Of a stretch of 64,000 nt of DNA, positions 49,388 to 59,150 are shown one piece after another; the stretch's first letter is position 1, and the number at the start of each line of letters is the position of its first letter. A program made the position numbers and the translations under genes. The notes under the pieces are model-generated. The model worked only from the letters and a program-made list of their open reading frames with translations, had not been told where the DNA came from and did not search any database. The stretch lies in assembly GCA_049324875.1 (NCBI GenBank), contig JBMONC010000006.1, positions 62,001 through 126,000 of the forward strand, written 5' to 3'. The stretch is from JAWLHU01 sp049324875. Its GTDB lineage: Bacteria; Bacillota; Sulfobacillia; Symbiobacteriales; Symbiobacteriaceae.

Positions 49388-50113
49388 CTATTTTTCCGCA
49401 GGCTCGACCGGGTCGGGCTGGAAGAGCTTGTCGACGGCCTCCGCTGTCAGCGCCGGCAGGGGGACCACCTGCTGCTCCCCATAGCCGTTCCACCGGCCCA
49501 GCACCTCGGGGATCGCCATTAGGTCCAGGTCGGTGTCGATCTGGCCGGCCAGCCTCAGCCCCTCGCTTACGCCGATGTTCGGCTGCCGCTCGCCGGCGGC
49601 CACCGAGACGGCCATCAGCACCTGGTAGGCCCGCTCCGGCCCCCGGGCCGCATCCTCCCGGATGTACGCCACAGCGGCAGGGCCGTCCATCCGCCTGCCC
49701 TCCACCTCCACAAAGCCGAAGCCGTTCACCAGCGCCTCCACCACCTGGTAGGGCAGGAAGAGCCGGTGGTGGACCTGGCGTCGGCCCAACTCCGCCACCT
49801 TCTGCTGCACCCGCTTCACATCGCCCCGCTTCTGGAAGACCGCCCGGGCCTCCTCCGGCGCCGGGAAGAGCACGGCGGTCAGCCGCCCCAACTGGTGGGA
49901 CTCCTCCACCAGGAGGCCGATCGCCGGACCGCTGGGGCTCTCGGCATCGTAAATCCAGAGCAGGCTCCGCTCATGCGCCGGCCGCTCCTTCGGTTGGGCC
50001 GGCATCAGCATCACCAGCGCCGCCACACCCGCCAGCAGCAGCAGGATGCCGGCCCCCATCCAATACAGCACCTTGTACGGGTTCTCCTTCGGCCGCGTTC
50101 CCTTCGTCGACAA
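49388..50113 (-). CDS. Single-pass membrane protein with LytR-CpsA-Psr-like C-terminal part
   Basis: About 241 residues. Cytoplasmic basic head, one membrane helix (VLYWMGAGILLLLAGVAALV), then an extracellular domain with VVEALVNGFGFVEVEGRRMD followed by GPAAVAYIREDA, which resembles the LIDALGGVEV...MDGxxALAYVR block of LCP cell-wall glycopolymer ligases. The catalytic Arg/Asp of active LCP enzymes in the first half is not evident, so this may be a degenerate relative. TTG 50111-50113 with GGGGGTG upstream is the best start I see. Confidence 0.6.
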   Translation of the reverse strand: MSTKGTRPKENPYKVLYWMGAGILLLLAGVAALVMLMPAQPKERPAHERSLLWIYDAESPSGPAIGLLVEESHQLGRLTAVLFPAPEEARAVFQKRGDVKRVQQKVAELGRRQVHHRLFLPYQVVEALVNGFGFVEVEGRRMDGPAAVAYIREDAARGPERAYQVLMAVSVAAGERQPNIGVSEGLRLAGQIDTDLDLMAIPEVLGRWNGYGEQQVVPLPALTAEAVDKLFQPDPVEPAEK

Positions 50114-50225
50114 GGATGAAACACCCCCATCCCGAAGGATTCGACATCCACCCCCCCGCCCCTCCTCCGCCCCGGGGCGCGCGAAGGCCGGAGAGCGGCG
50201 CTCTCCAGCCAGGCTCCTCCCGGAG

Positions 50226-50633
50226 CTAGTTGACCCGCCTGACCGACTGGCCGGTCGCCGGGTCGACGGGCGGCTCGTCGGCCACAATCCGCCACCGGTG
50301 CCCCACCGGCGTGATCACCACGTCGTGGAGCGCCTGAAAGACCTCCAGCAGGTCCCGGTCCTCCACGTAGACCTCGCCGTAGGTCTCCAGGGCGTCCAGG
50401 GCCGCCTTGTGCCGGCGGGCAAAGGAGTTCATGGAGCGAACGAAGGCGGGATCCAGCCCGGTGGCCGACTCCATCTCCACGGTGCAGTGCTCATCGCCGT
50501 ACTTGCTGGTGAGGAGGGCATGCACCATGCCCAGGATGAAGAAGGCGGTATCGCTCTCAACGGCTTCCTTCAGCCGCCGGCGCACCCCGGCTCGGTCCAG
50601 TCTGATCCGCAGGGTGACCTCCAACCTATCCAC
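50226..50633 (-). CDS. Hypothetical soluble protein
   Basis: 135 residues starting VDRLEVTLRIRLDRAGVRRR; helical middle with HALLTSKYGDEHCTVEMESA and a beta-rich end HDVVITPVGHRWRIVADEPP. No family recognised. GTG 50631-50633 follows GAGGGGG by about nine bases. Upstream of the LCP-like gene on the same strand. Confidence 0.65.
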   Translation of the reverse strand: MDRLEVTLRIRLDRAGVRRRLKEAVESDTAFFILGMVHALLTSKYGDEHCTVEMESATGLDPAFVRSMNSFARRHKAALDALETYGEVYVEDRDLLEVFQALHDVVITPVGHRWRIVADEPPVDPATGQSVRRVN

Positions 50634-50818
50634 CCCGCAAGCCCCCTCTCATCACCTATATACCCACAAATTACCAAAACGATGAGAGGTTGTCAATACC
50701 CACCTTCACATCTTGGAAGTGCAAACCAATAGGAGGGTGGCAAAGGGGCCGCTCCCGCCGTACAGATGGAGCAGAGCAGATCGCTGCACCGCCGCCTCCG
50801 GAGGAGGGTCCGGGGGCT

Positions 50819-51751
50819 ATGCCCTATCTTACGGGCTGGCCGATTCGACGGTTCCAGCCGGGCAGAGGAGCGATCCGAATGGATCGGGCTGCGTGGCGTC
50901 TCACTCCGTGGCACATCCGGCGAAGCGGGTTCCCCACCGCCTGGCGGCTGCTCCGGCAGGGGCAGGCGCGGCGGGGCCCGGTGGAGATCGGCCTGCTGGA
51001 CAGCGGGGTCGACCTGGAGCATCCCTGCCTCCAGGGGCTGCTCGGCCCGGGCATCAACCTGCTGAGCCCCGGGGAGGCCCCCCGGGATGAGCACGGTCAC
51101 GGCACCCACATCGCCGGCATTCTCGCCCTGGCCTCCGGCACCCTGGCGGAGGGCCTCTCCCCGGAGCGCCCGCCCCTGCGGATCCGTCCGGTCAAGATCT
51201 TCGACGGCAAGGGCTACGGGCGGATCGGCGACATCATCGCCGGGCTCACCTGGTGTGCCGAGCAGGGCTGCGAGATCATCAACCTGAGCTTCGGGACCGA
51301 TGGCAGGAGCAGCCGGGCCCTGGCCCGGGCCGTGCGGGAGCTGGAGGAGGCGGGGATCCTGCTGGTGGGGGCCGCCGGCAACGACGGCCACCGCGGCGCC
51401 GTCGACCTGCCGGGCCGCTACCCTCAGGTGCTGGCGGTGGCCGCCTCCAACCGGCGGGACCGGCTGGCCCGGTTCTCCAGCCGGGGGCCGGAGGTCGACC
51501 TGGTCGCCCCGGGGGCGGGCGTCCTCTCCCTGGCCCCGGGCGGCGGCCTCTGCCGGATGAGCGGCACCTCCATGGCCGCCCCCCACGTCACCGCGGCGGC
51601 GGCACTGCTGCTCTCCGCCGAGCCGCACCTGAAGCCGGCGGCGGTGAAGGCCCGGCTCAGGCGGACGGCTGAGTGGCTGCCCCTGATCCCCGCCCTCGCC
51701 CAGGGGGCCGGGCTCCTCCGGGCGGACCGGCTCCTGCGGGGCCACCCATGA
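50819..51751 (+). CDS. Subtilisin-like serine protease, intracellular type
   Basis: 310 residues, peptidase family S8. Catalytic Asp61 in IGLLDSGVD, His94 in DEHGHGTHIAGIL, oxyanion Asn in VGAAGNDGHRG near 180, and Ser near 250 in MSGTSMAAPHVTAAAALLL. No signal peptide and no long propeptide, so it probably acts in the cytoplasm like the ISP proteases of bacilli, though without their typical LIPY propeptide. ATG 50819 follows GGAGGAGGG; an upstream extension to 50690 has no clear site. Confidence 0.88.
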   Translation: MPYLTGWPIRRFQPGRGAIRMDRAAWRLTPWHIRRSGFPTAWRLLRQGQARRGPVEIGLLDSGVDLEHPCLQGLLGPGINLLSPGEAPRDEHGHGTHIAGILALASGTLAEGLSPERPPLRIRPVKIFDGKGYGRIGDIIAGLTWCAEQGCEIINLSFGTDGRSSRALARAVRELEEAGILLVGAAGNDGHRGAVDLPGRYPQVLAVAASNRRDRLARFSSRGPEVDLVAPGAGVLSLAPGGGLCRMSGTSMAAPHVTAAAALLLSAEPHLKPAAVKARLRRTAEWLPLIPALAQGAGLLRADRLLRGHP

Positions 51752-51765
51752 AGCAGGCCCCCTGC

Positions 51766-52872
51766 CTAGATCGGCAGGCGGGCCTGTATCATCTCGCCCC
51801 GATGGACAAAGTTGTGGACCGAGAGCCCCAGGAGGCGGACCTTCCGCCCCTCCCACTCCACCCGGGCGAAGATCTCCCGGGCGGCACGGCCGATCTCCGC
51901 CGGGTCGTCGGTGGGCGTGGGGAGCGTCTGGCTGCGGGTGATCTGCTGGAAGTCGCCCCCCTTGGGCCCCCCCTCGATGAAGACGTTCCACTTGATCTTC
52001 ACCGTCACCGTGCGGGCCGCCACCTGCTGCCGCTTCATCTCGGCGGCCAGGTTGGCGGCGTACTGCTCCAGCAGCCCCGCCAGATGGGCCCGGTCGGTCT
52101 GGTCGACGGGAAAGGTGTTCTCCTCCCCGATCGACTTGGCCTCGTGGGTGGTGACCACGGGGCGGGTATCGATCCCCTGGGCCAGCAGGATCAGCTCATC
52201 GGCCCGGCGGCCGAAGTGCTTGCGCAGCACCTCCGGGTCGTAGGCCAGCAGGTCGGCGCAGGTGGTGATCCCCAGCGCCTTCAGCGCCTGCTCGCTGGCC
52301 GGCCCCACCCCGTGGATCCGCCGGACCGGCAGCGGCGGGAGCAGCTGCTGGGCCCGCTCCCAGGTGATCACCGTCAGCCCGTCCGGCTTCTCCATGTCGG
52401 AGGCCATCTTGGCCAGGAACTTGCAGTAGGAGACGCCCACCGATGCGGTCAGCCGCAGCTCGCTGCGGATCGCCTCCTTCAGCGCCCGTCCCACCGCCAG
52501 CGCATCCTGCCCCGTCACATCCAGGTAGGCCTCATCGATCGACATCGGCTCGATCACCTCGGTGTACCGGCGCATGATCTGCCGGACCTGCCGCCCCACC
52601 TCGGCGTACTTGGCCATGTTGGGCCGGACGAAGACCGCCTGCGGGCAGAGCCGGAGCGCCTCCCGGGAGGGCATGGCCGACCGGACGCCGAACTTGCGCG
52701 CCTCATAGGAGCAGGTGGAGACCACCCCGCGCGAGTTGGGCGACCCGCCCACGATGACGGGCCTGCCCCGCAGGCGCGGGTTGTCCCGCTGCTCCACCGC
52801 TGCGAAGAAGGCGTCCATATCCAGGTGGATCACCCAGAGGTCGGTCCGCTGACCGGCCAGCGCATCTGCCAT
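51766..52872 (-). CDS. dinB: DNA polymerase IV (Y family)
   Basis: Error-prone translesion polymerase, 368 residues. Catalytic acidic residues are in VIHLDMDAFFAAVEQR (near 15) and IEPMSIDEAYLDVTG (near 110); GVSYCKFLAKMASDMEKPDG and RRIHGVGPASEQALKALGI (helix-hairpin-helix) follow; little-finger domain at the end. No clear beta-clamp peptide is visible at the C-terminus (last residues MIQARLPI). Start ATG 52870-52872 with GGGGATGGGG upstream. The 3' end converges on the protease gene with a 14-base gap. Confidence 0.94.
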   Translation of the reverse strand: MADALAGQRTDLWVIHLDMDAFFAAVEQRDNPRLRGRPVIVGGSPNSRGVVSTCSYEARKFGVRSAMPSREALRLCPQAVFVRPNMAKYAEVGRQVRQIMRRYTEVIEPMSIDEAYLDVTGQDALAVGRALKEAIRSELRLTASVGVSYCKFLAKMASDMEKPDGLTVITWERAQQLLPPLPVRRIHGVGPASEQALKALGITTCADLLAYDPEVLRKHFGRRADELILLAQGIDTRPVVTTHEAKSIGEENTFPVDQTDRAHLAGLLEQYAANLAAEMKRQQVAARTVTVKIKWNVFIEGGPKGGDFQQITRSQTLPTPTDDPAEIGRAAREIFARVEWEGRKVRLLGLSVHNFVHRGEMIQARLPI

Positions 52873-52987
52873 GCCCCATCCCCATCCGCCCATGGATTCA
52901 TTGGAATAGTACCATACCGTACAATTGTTCGCCACCCCTTGAAGAAGCCCCCCGCCCGGCGTTCCCGCCGGACAGGAGGCTCCCTCC

Positions 52988-54349
52988 TCAAGCCAGCTCG
53001 GCCACCAGCGCCTTGAAGTGCCGCCCCCGCTCCTCGAAGTTCCGGTAGGCATCAAAGGAGGCGCAGCCGGGCGAGAGCAGCACGTTGTCGCCGGGCGCTG
53101 CCGCCCGGTGGGCCAGCCGGACCGCCTCCGCCATGTCGGCCGCCCGGTGGACGGGCCCGGCGTAGCCGCCCCGCCGCACCGCCTCCTCGATCTTCGGGGC
53201 GGTGGGACCGGTCAGGATCAGCACCTTCACCTTCGCCGCCACCAGCGGGGCCATCGGGTCGAAGGGGATCCCCTTGTCGGAGCCGCCGGCGATCAGCACG
53301 ATGGGCGCCCCCAGGGTGGTCAGCGCCGCCACCGCCTCCGCCGGGGAGGTGGCCTTCGAGTCGTTGTACCACCTCGCCCCGTTCAGCACCCGGACCGGCT
53401 CCAGCCGGTGCTCCACCCCGGTGAAGCTGGTCAGCACCTCCCGCACGGCGCTCATGGGGGCGCCCGCCAGGTAGGTGGCGGCCATGGCGGCCAGCACGTT
53501 CTCCTGGTTGTGCAGCCCGGGCAGCTGGATCTCCTCCACCCGCAGGGTGGGGTACTCCCGCCCCTCCCGCCGCCAGATCACCTCGCCCTGGCGGATGAAG
53601 GCGGCGTTCTCCCCGCCCGGGTCGCCCTGCCGGCTGAAGAAGAGCACCCGCCCCCGGGCCTCGTCGGCGAAGGCGCGCACCGTCTCGTCGTCGTGGTTGA
53701 GCACCGCCCAGTCCTCCGCCGCCTGGTGGCGGATGATCTGCCGCTTCGCCGCCACGTACTCCTCCATCGAGGCGTGGATATCCAGATGGTTCGGGGTCAG
53801 GTTGGTGACCACGGCGATCCGGGGGGAGCGGCGGACCAGTTGCAGCTGGAAGGAGGAGAGCTCCAGCACCACCGCCGCCTCCGCCGGGATCTCTTCCACC
53901 TGCTCGATCAGCGGGGTGCCGATATTGCCCCCCACGAAGGTCTCCCGCCCCGACGCCTTCAGGATCTCGCCGATCAGCGTGGTGGTGGTGGTCTTGCCGG
54001 CGCTGCCGGTTATCCCCACCACCGGGGCGCGGCAGAGATCCATCACCAGGCCGATCTCGCCGGTGATCACCGCCCCCCGCTCCCGCGCCGCCTGGATCTC
54101 CGGCAGGTGCTTGGGCATCCCGGGGGTGAGAAAGATCAGATCAGCCCCCGCCAGGGGGGCCAGGTAGCCATCCCCGGTGGCGAGGCGGACGCCCAGCCCC
54201 TCCAGCTCCTGCGCCCGGTCCCCGAGATCGGCGGCGGAGCGCCGGTCGCAGGCCACCACCTGCGCCCCCTTGCGCCGGAGATAGCGGATCAGGGCGATGT
54301 TGGAGATGCCGACCCCCACCACCACCGCGTGCTTTCCCTGAAGCTCCAC
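52988..54349 (-). CDS. murD: UDP-N-acetylmuramoyl-L-alanine--D-glutamate ligase
   Basis: Adds D-Glu to UDP-MurNAc-L-Ala in peptidoglycan synthesis. 453 residues. Rossmann N-terminus HAVVVGVGISNIALIRYL, ATP site VVGITGSAGKTTTTTLIGEI near 110, NLTPNHLDIHASMEEYVAAK, and C-terminal GVEHRLEPVRVLNGARWYND followed by SKATSPAEAV. GTG start has AAGGAGG about nine bases upstream. It stands outside a dcw cluster here, preceded by a terminator. Confidence 0.95.
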   Translation of the reverse strand: MELQGKHAVVVGVGISNIALIRYLRRKGAQVVACDRRSAADLGDRAQELEGLGVRLATGDGYLAPLAGADLIFLTPGMPKHLPEIQAARERGAVITGEIGLVMDLCRAPVVGITGSAGKTTTTTLIGEILKASGRETFVGGNIGTPLIEQVEEIPAEAAVVLELSSFQLQLVRRSPRIAVVTNLTPNHLDIHASMEEYVAAKRQIIRHQAAEDWAVLNHDDETVRAFADEARGRVLFFSRQGDPGGENAAFIRQGEVIWRREGREYPTLRVEEIQLPGLHNQENVLAAMAATYLAGAPMSAVREVLTSFTGVEHRLEPVRVLNGARWYNDSKATSPAEAVAALTTLGAPIVLIAGGSDKGIPFDPMAPLVAAKVKVLILTGPTAPKIEEAVRRGGYAGPVHRAADMAEAVRLAHRAAAPGDNVLLSPGCASFDAYRNFEERGRHFKALVAELA

Positions 54350-54379
54350 GAACTCGTACCTCCTTGGACAGATGCGGAA

Positions 54380-54416
54380 AGAAAGACCCGATGGGAGGGT
54401 TTCGCCCCATCGGGTC
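54380..54416 (-). terminator. Terminator of the aminotransferase gene
   Basis: GACCCGATGGG (54385-54395) pairs with CCCATCGGGTC (54406-54416); minus-strand tail TTTCTTTCC. Confidence 0.88.
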
Positions 54417-54427
54417 GGATCTTCCTG

Positions 54428-55624
54428 CTACTTCACTTCCGACAGCAGCCGTTCGATGCGGTTGATGCCCTCGTCGATCCGCTCCATCGAGGTGGCGTAG
54501 GAGAAGCGGATGTAGGCGGGCGAGCCGAAGCCGCTCCCCGGCACCACCGCCGTCTGCGCCTCCTCCAGGATCACCTCGGCCAGGTCGTCGGAGTTGGCGA
54601 TCTTCCGCCCCTTGACCGTCTTGCCGAAGAGGCCGGAGACGTCCGGGAAGAGGTAGAAGGCGCCCTGGGGGGCCACGGTGATCGAGAAGCCGGGCAGCCG
54701 GTTCAGCCGGGCCATCATGTGGGTGCGGCGCCGGTCGAACTCGGCCCGCATCGCCTCCACCGGCTCCTGGGAGCCCTTCAGCGCCTCCACCGCCGCCTTC
54801 TGGGAGATGGAGGAGGGGCCGGAGGTGGAGTGGGACTGCAGGTCGGCCATCGCCTTGGCGTAGATGGTCTCGGAGGCGGTGTAGCCGATCCGCCAGCCGG
54901 TCATGGCGTAGGCCTTGGACATGCCGTTGACGGTGATCGTCCGCTTCTTCACCTCATCGCCCAGGGTGGCGATGGAGACGTGCTCCGCCCCGTCGTAGAG
55001 CAGCTTCTCGTACATCTCGTCGGTGACGATGATCAGGTCCTTCTCCACCGCCAGCTCGGCGATCGCCTGTAGCTCCGCCCGGGTGTAGACCGCACCGGTC
55101 GGGTTGCTGGGGCTGTTCAGGTTGATCGCCCGGCTCCGGGGGGTCAGCTTCTCCCGGATCTGGTCGGCGGTCATCTTGAAGCCGTTGGAGCCGTCGGTCT
55201 CCACCACCACCGGGACGCCGCCCGCCATCCGGATCATCTCCGGGTAGCTCACCCAGTAGGGCGCCTGGAGGATCACCTCTTCGCCCGGGTCCAGCAGCAC
55301 CTGGTAGGCGTTGTAGAGCGACTGCTTCGCCCCGTTGGAGACCACGATCTGCTCGGGCTTGTAGGAGAGGCCGTTCTCCTTCTGCAGCTTCTCGCAGATC
55401 GCCTTCCGCAGCTCCAGGGTGCCGGCGGCGGGGGTGTACTTGGTCTCGCCCCGGTTGATCGCCCCGATGCCGGCCGCCTTGATGTGGTCCGGGGTGTCAA
55501 AGTCGGGCTCGCCCACGGAGAAGTTGACGACGTCGATCCCCTCGGCCAACATCTGCTTGGACTTGCTATCGATCGCCATGGTCGGGGAGGGCGTAATCGC
55601 CCGGGCACGGGCTGACAAGCGCAT
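54428..55624 (-). CDS. Class I aminotransferase, aspartate aminotransferase-like (subgroup Ib)
   Basis: 398 residues. PLP lysine in NGMSKAYAMTGWRIGYTAS near 237; NSPSNPTGAVYT (near 172) and the substrate-carboxylate Arg in YIRFSYATS near 375. The N-terminus ITPSPTMAIDSKSKQMLAEG and VGEPDFDTPDHIKAA are typical of the Ib aspartate/prephenate aminotransferases of Firmicutes. GAGAGGAG lies about 12 bases upstream of ATG 55622-55624. Aspartate is the likely main substrate. Confidence 0.93.
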   Translation of the reverse strand: MRLSARARAITPSPTMAIDSKSKQMLAEGIDVVNFSVGEPDFDTPDHIKAAGIGAINRGETKYTPAAGTLELRKAICEKLQKENGLSYKPEQIVVSNGAKQSLYNAYQVLLDPGEEVILQAPYWVSYPEMIRMAGGVPVVVETDGSNGFKMTADQIREKLTPRSRAINLNSPSNPTGAVYTRAELQAIAELAVEKDLIIVTDEMYEKLLYDGAEHVSIATLGDEVKKRTITVNGMSKAYAMTGWRIGYTASETIYAKAMADLQSHSTSGPSSISQKAAVEALKGSQEPVEAMRAEFDRRRTHMMARLNRLPGFSITVAPQGAFYLFPDVSGLFGKTVKGRKIANSDDLAEVILEEAQTAVVPGSGFGSPAYIRFSYATSMERIDEGINRIERLLSEVK

Positions 55625-55756
55625 GTTGGCTCAGTCTCCTCTCGGCGGATGCTTTTAATAGGGTAGTATACTAGAGGATAGACGTCATGCCTAGAGAACA
55701 TTCACGAATGCATAAAACTCCTGTGAATGCCGGGGATTCGTCAGGCAAATCTTGCG

Positions 55757-56548
55757 TCAGTGGTCCTCGTGGTCGTGATCATGGTCGTGCTCCTCGGTCT
55801 GGGGGAGGACGCCGGTCGCCTCCACCGCCTCGTCGAAGACCTGGATCAGGTGCTCCAGCCCCGCCTCCCGGGCCACCTCGCCGCCCGCCTTGAACCAGTA
55901 GTAGGCAGGGCCGAACCGGTCCTGCTGGTACATGATCTGCCCCATGCGCAGGTAGGCGATGGCCACCAGCCCCACATCGCCGGACTCCTTGGCCAGGGCG
56001 ACGGCGCTCCGCCCCAGCTCCTCTGCCTCCTCATACCGCTCCAGGTAGCTCTGCAGCAGGGCGAGGCTGGCGGTGGCCTGCGCCCGCAGCACCGTCTCCC
56101 CCAGCTCCCGGGCGATCCCCTCCGCCCGCTCCATCAGCTGGGCGGCCTCTACATACTCCCCCATCTCCATCAGGATATTCCCCTGGACCGCCAGGGCTGC
56201 CGCCTGCGCGAGCGCATCGCCCGCCGCCCCCGCACCCACCGCCGCCATCTCCAGGTAGAGCAGCGCCTGGTCGGGCCGCCCCTGTTGGTGCAGAGCCTGG
56301 CCGATGCCCATCTCCGCCCGGTGGATCTCCGGCAGGTGGTGCTCCCGGGCCAGGGTGAGCGCCTCGCCGTAGTGGGTCAGGCTGGCCATGGGGTCGGTCA
56401 GGTACCAGAGCAGGGTGTCGGCCGTCTTCAGCTCCAGGGCGAAGCGATCCGCAGGGGCCAGGTCGCCGGTCAGGGCCTGCTGCATCTGCTGCAAGGCTTC
56501 CCCCACACGGCCGCCGGCGATCAGCTGATCAAAGGCGGTGAGATCCAT
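55757..56548 (-). CDS. TPR protein with His/Asp-rich C-terminal tail
   Basis: 263 residues of repeated helix pairs (for example AEMGIGQALHQQGRPDQALL, AQATASLALLQSYLERYEEA and AIAYLRMGQIMYQQDRFGPA), about five or six tetratricopeptide repeats. It ends in EEHDHDHDHEDH, a natural metal-binding tail. TPRs scaffold protein contacts; the tail suggests binding of nickel, zinc or cobalt, or a metallochaperone-type role. ATG 56546-56548 has AAGGAGAG upstream. It sits 132 bases upstream of the aminotransferase, same strand. Confidence 0.8.
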   Translation of the reverse strand: MDLTAFDQLIAGGRVGEALQQMQQALTGDLAPADRFALELKTADTLLWYLTDPMASLTHYGEALTLAREHHLPEIHRAEMGIGQALHQQGRPDQALLYLEMAAVGAGAAGDALAQAAALAVQGNILMEMGEYVEAAQLMERAEGIARELGETVLRAQATASLALLQSYLERYEEAEELGRSAVALAKESGDVGLVAIAYLRMGQIMYQQDRFGPAYYWFKAGGEVAREAGLEHLIQVFDEAVEATGVLPQTEEHDHDHDHEDH

Positions 56549-56668
56549 GGCGCTCTCTCCTTCTGATGCTTGTCCCTGTCAGTATACCCTCCCGGGGATC
56601 GGGCTGCCAGTCTCCGCCCTTTCGAAAGGGGAGAGGCGGCGCACGATCTGCGCCGCCTCCTCTCACCG

Positions 56669-58978
56669 CTACCGGGGCCGCTCGGCGAAGAGCCGCTCCA
56701 GCGCCCGGACCATCGACTCCACCGCCGCCATCTGGAAGGCGCTCTCCCGGGCCCGGGAGCCGTCCTGCTGATCGGTCACGAAGGCGACCTCCACCAGGAC
56801 CGCCGGGGCCTCGGTGTTCCGGGTGACGTAGAAGGTGTCGTCCTTGGCGCCCCGGTTGACGGTACCCAGCGCCCGGACCAGCTCCTCCTGGATCAGGGCG
56901 GCCGCCTTCTTCGACCGCTCGCCGTTCAGGCTGCCGGAGGTGTAGAAGGTCTCCGTCCCCCGCAGCCCGGCGTTGCCGGCGTTGTGGTGGATCGAGACGA
57001 AGAGGTCGACCTTCAGCTGGTTGGCCATCAGCGTCCGGTACTGCATGTCCAGCTGGTCCCGGGGCTCGCCCTCGGCGCTGGTCAGGTAGCTCTCGGGGGC
57101 AGCCCGGCGATCGGTGACCCGGGTCATGTAGACCTTCGCCCCCCGCGCCTCCAGCGCCGCCCGCAGCCGCAGGGCCACCTGCAGGTTCAGCTCCTTCTCC
57201 ACCACGCCAAGCAGCCGGCTGACCGCCCCGCTGTCGTCACCGCCGTGGCCGGGGTCCAGCAGGATTACCTTGCCCGCCAGCCCGGGCGGGTAGACCACCA
57301 GGTAGTAGCCCTGGTCGTAGCGCTTCATGGAGAAGCCGCGGTAGGTGGGAATCGCCACCCGCACGCCGGTCTCGTGGGCCACCACCCTCAGCCCGTCCAG
57401 GCTGACGGGGCCGCTCAGCACGGCGCCGGGGATCTCCACGATGATGTTCTCCCCGGCCTCCCGGGCGACCGGCTGCGTGCTGCCGCTGATCTTGAAGCGG
57501 AAGACCGCCTTGCCGTCCACCATCTCCCGGGTGATCCCCTGCAGCACCGGCCGGATCATCAGGGAGAGCTTGCCCGGCACCGACTGCTCCACCTGCAGGG
57601 CGGGCTGCCCCTCCAGCTCCAGCATCAGCCCCGCCGGGGCGACCGTAGCCCGCTTCACCCCCAGCAGGTTGAGCGGGATCGACCGCTCCTCCGGCTCCCC
57701 GGTCGGGAAGGGGATCACCAGCACGCTGCCGCTCAGCACCGGCTGCCCCATCGCCGTCCCCTCCGGCGTCTGGACCATTAGCCGCGAGGCCCCGGTGAAC
57801 GGCTGCTCCATGGTCACCCGGAAGCCGTCGCCCTTCACCACGGGGGCGGGGGTTGTGGCGGGCAGGCCGTGGGGCAGTGTGTAGTCGCCGTGGACCCAGC
57901 CGGTCAGGCCGGCCTGGGTCTTGACCCGGTACCAGGCGCCCTGCTTCTGCAGCACCTCCAGCATCTCGCCCTGGGGCAGGACCGCCACGATCCGGCCGGT
58001 CATCAGGGGCACCAGCCGCAGGTTGAGGCCGTCGGCATCCCGGACCGTGCGGAAGGGGGTCTCGGCGGCCGGGGCCGCCGGGGCGGTGACCGGGACGGCG
58101 CTCAGCGCCTCCAGCGCCCAGGCCATCTCGGTCAGGGAGAGCTGCAGCCGCCCGTCAAGCACCTGGACAAGGCTGCCGTGGATCCAGCCCCGAAGGCTGC
58201 GGGGCGTCTCCGCCCGGACCCAGCCCCCCGAGACATCCAGCAGGCGGAGCCGCTCCCCCGGCCTGACGGTGTCGACCTTCCGGGCCTCGCTGTTGGGGCC
58301 GGCGTAGACGCCGGTCTCGCTCCGGACCTGGACCTCCTTGCCCGGCAGGGCTGCCAGGGTCCGGGGCGGCGGCACCACCAGCTCGGGCACGGTGCCCGCC
58401 GGGGCCGGCGGGGGTGCGGCGGGCGCCGGCTGGGGCGTGCCCGCCCCCGGCGCCGGGCCGGGGCTGGGAGTCGGGCTGGGGTTGGGGCTCGGGCTGGGGC
58501 TGGCCTTCGTGCCGGCGGGCACCTCCTTCATGTACTGGGAGGCCACCCAGCCCTCGATGCCGCTGGCCAGCCGGACCCGCCACCACTGGGGGTTGATCTC
58601 CAGCAGCCGCACCCGCTCCCCCTGCACCACCTGAGCCACAATCGCCGCCTGCAGGTTGGGGATCCGGCGGACATTCAACAGGTCGGTATCGACCACCGCA
58701 TAGCGCTCTTCATCATCCAGCAGGACCCGGCTGTACCAGCCTGCCACCCAGCCCTCCTGGCCGGAGCTGAGCCGCACCTTGTACCAGTCGCCCTCCCGGC
58801 TGATCACCAGGGCCGACTGGTCCTGCGCCAGCCCGCCCACCACCGCATACTGGGTGCCCGGCCCGGCGCGCAGATTCAGCCCATCCCGGTCGATGGGCTT
58901 GATGGTAGCCGCGTCTGCGGCGGGGGCGAGCACACCGGTGAGCAATATCAGGGCCGCCGCAGCGGCGATGCGCTTCAC
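56669..58978 (-). CDS. N-acetylmuramoyl-L-alanine amidase with multiple SH3 domains and AMIN-like domain
   Basis: 769 residues, secreted (signal peptide to about residue 24). Bacterial SH3 domains: DGLNLRAGPGTQYAVVGGLA, LLNVRRIPNLQAAIVAQVVQ, then after a Pro/Ser linker (about 155-205) GVYAGPNSEARKVDTVRPGE and DGLNLRLVPLMTGRIVAVLP. AMIN-like region about 395-530. Amidase_3 catalytic domain at the end: ILLDPGHGGDDSGAV, EKELNLQVALRLRAALEARG, FVSIHHNAGNAGLRGTE and VLVEVAFVTDQQDG, giving the zinc ligands His, Glu, His and the catalytic Glu. Cleaves the peptide from the glycan in peptidoglycan; role in spore cortex or cell separation is possible. Confidence 0.93.
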   Translation of the reverse strand: MKRIAAAAALILLTGVLAPAADAATIKPIDRDGLNLRAGPGTQYAVVGGLAQDQSALVISREGDWYKVRLSSGQEGWVAGWYSRVLLDDEERYAVVDTDLLNVRRIPNLQAAIVAQVVQGERVRLLEINPQWWRVRLASGIEGWVASQYMKEVPAGTKASPSPSPNPSPTPSPGPAPGAGTPQPAPAAPPPAPAGTVPELVVPPPRTLAALPGKEVQVRSETGVYAGPNSEARKVDTVRPGERLRLLDVSGGWVRAETPRSLRGWIHGSLVQVLDGRLQLSLTEMAWALEALSAVPVTAPAAPAAETPFRTVRDADGLNLRLVPLMTGRIVAVLPQGEMLEVLQKQGAWYRVKTQAGLTGWVHGDYTLPHGLPATTPAPVVKGDGFRVTMEQPFTGASRLMVQTPEGTAMGQPVLSGSVLVIPFPTGEPEERSIPLNLLGVKRATVAPAGLMLELEGQPALQVEQSVPGKLSLMIRPVLQGITREMVDGKAVFRFKISGSTQPVAREAGENIIVEIPGAVLSGPVSLDGLRVVAHETGVRVAIPTYRGFSMKRYDQGYYLVVYPPGLAGKVILLDPGHGGDDSGAVSRLLGVVEKELNLQVALRLRAALEARGAKVYMTRVTDRRAAPESYLTSAEGEPRDQLDMQYRTLMANQLKVDLFVSIHHNAGNAGLRGTETFYTSGSLNGERSKKAAALIQEELVRALGTVNRGAKDDTFYVTRNTEAPAVLVEVAFVTDQQDGSRARESAFQMAAVESMVRALERLFAERPR

Positions 58979-59150
58979 AGCTCATGCACCCCTTACACTT
59001 TCTATAGATTAGACGTTATTAGGTTAGGGGCGGTTTCCTCTTTTGCCCCGCGCATACATTGTTCGACATCCCTTGGCTTATTTTGTCGGCCCTCGCCAAA
59101 ATCCTGCCGGAATCGCGCAGGAAAGAGCATCCGCCTCCACACCGGGCTCC

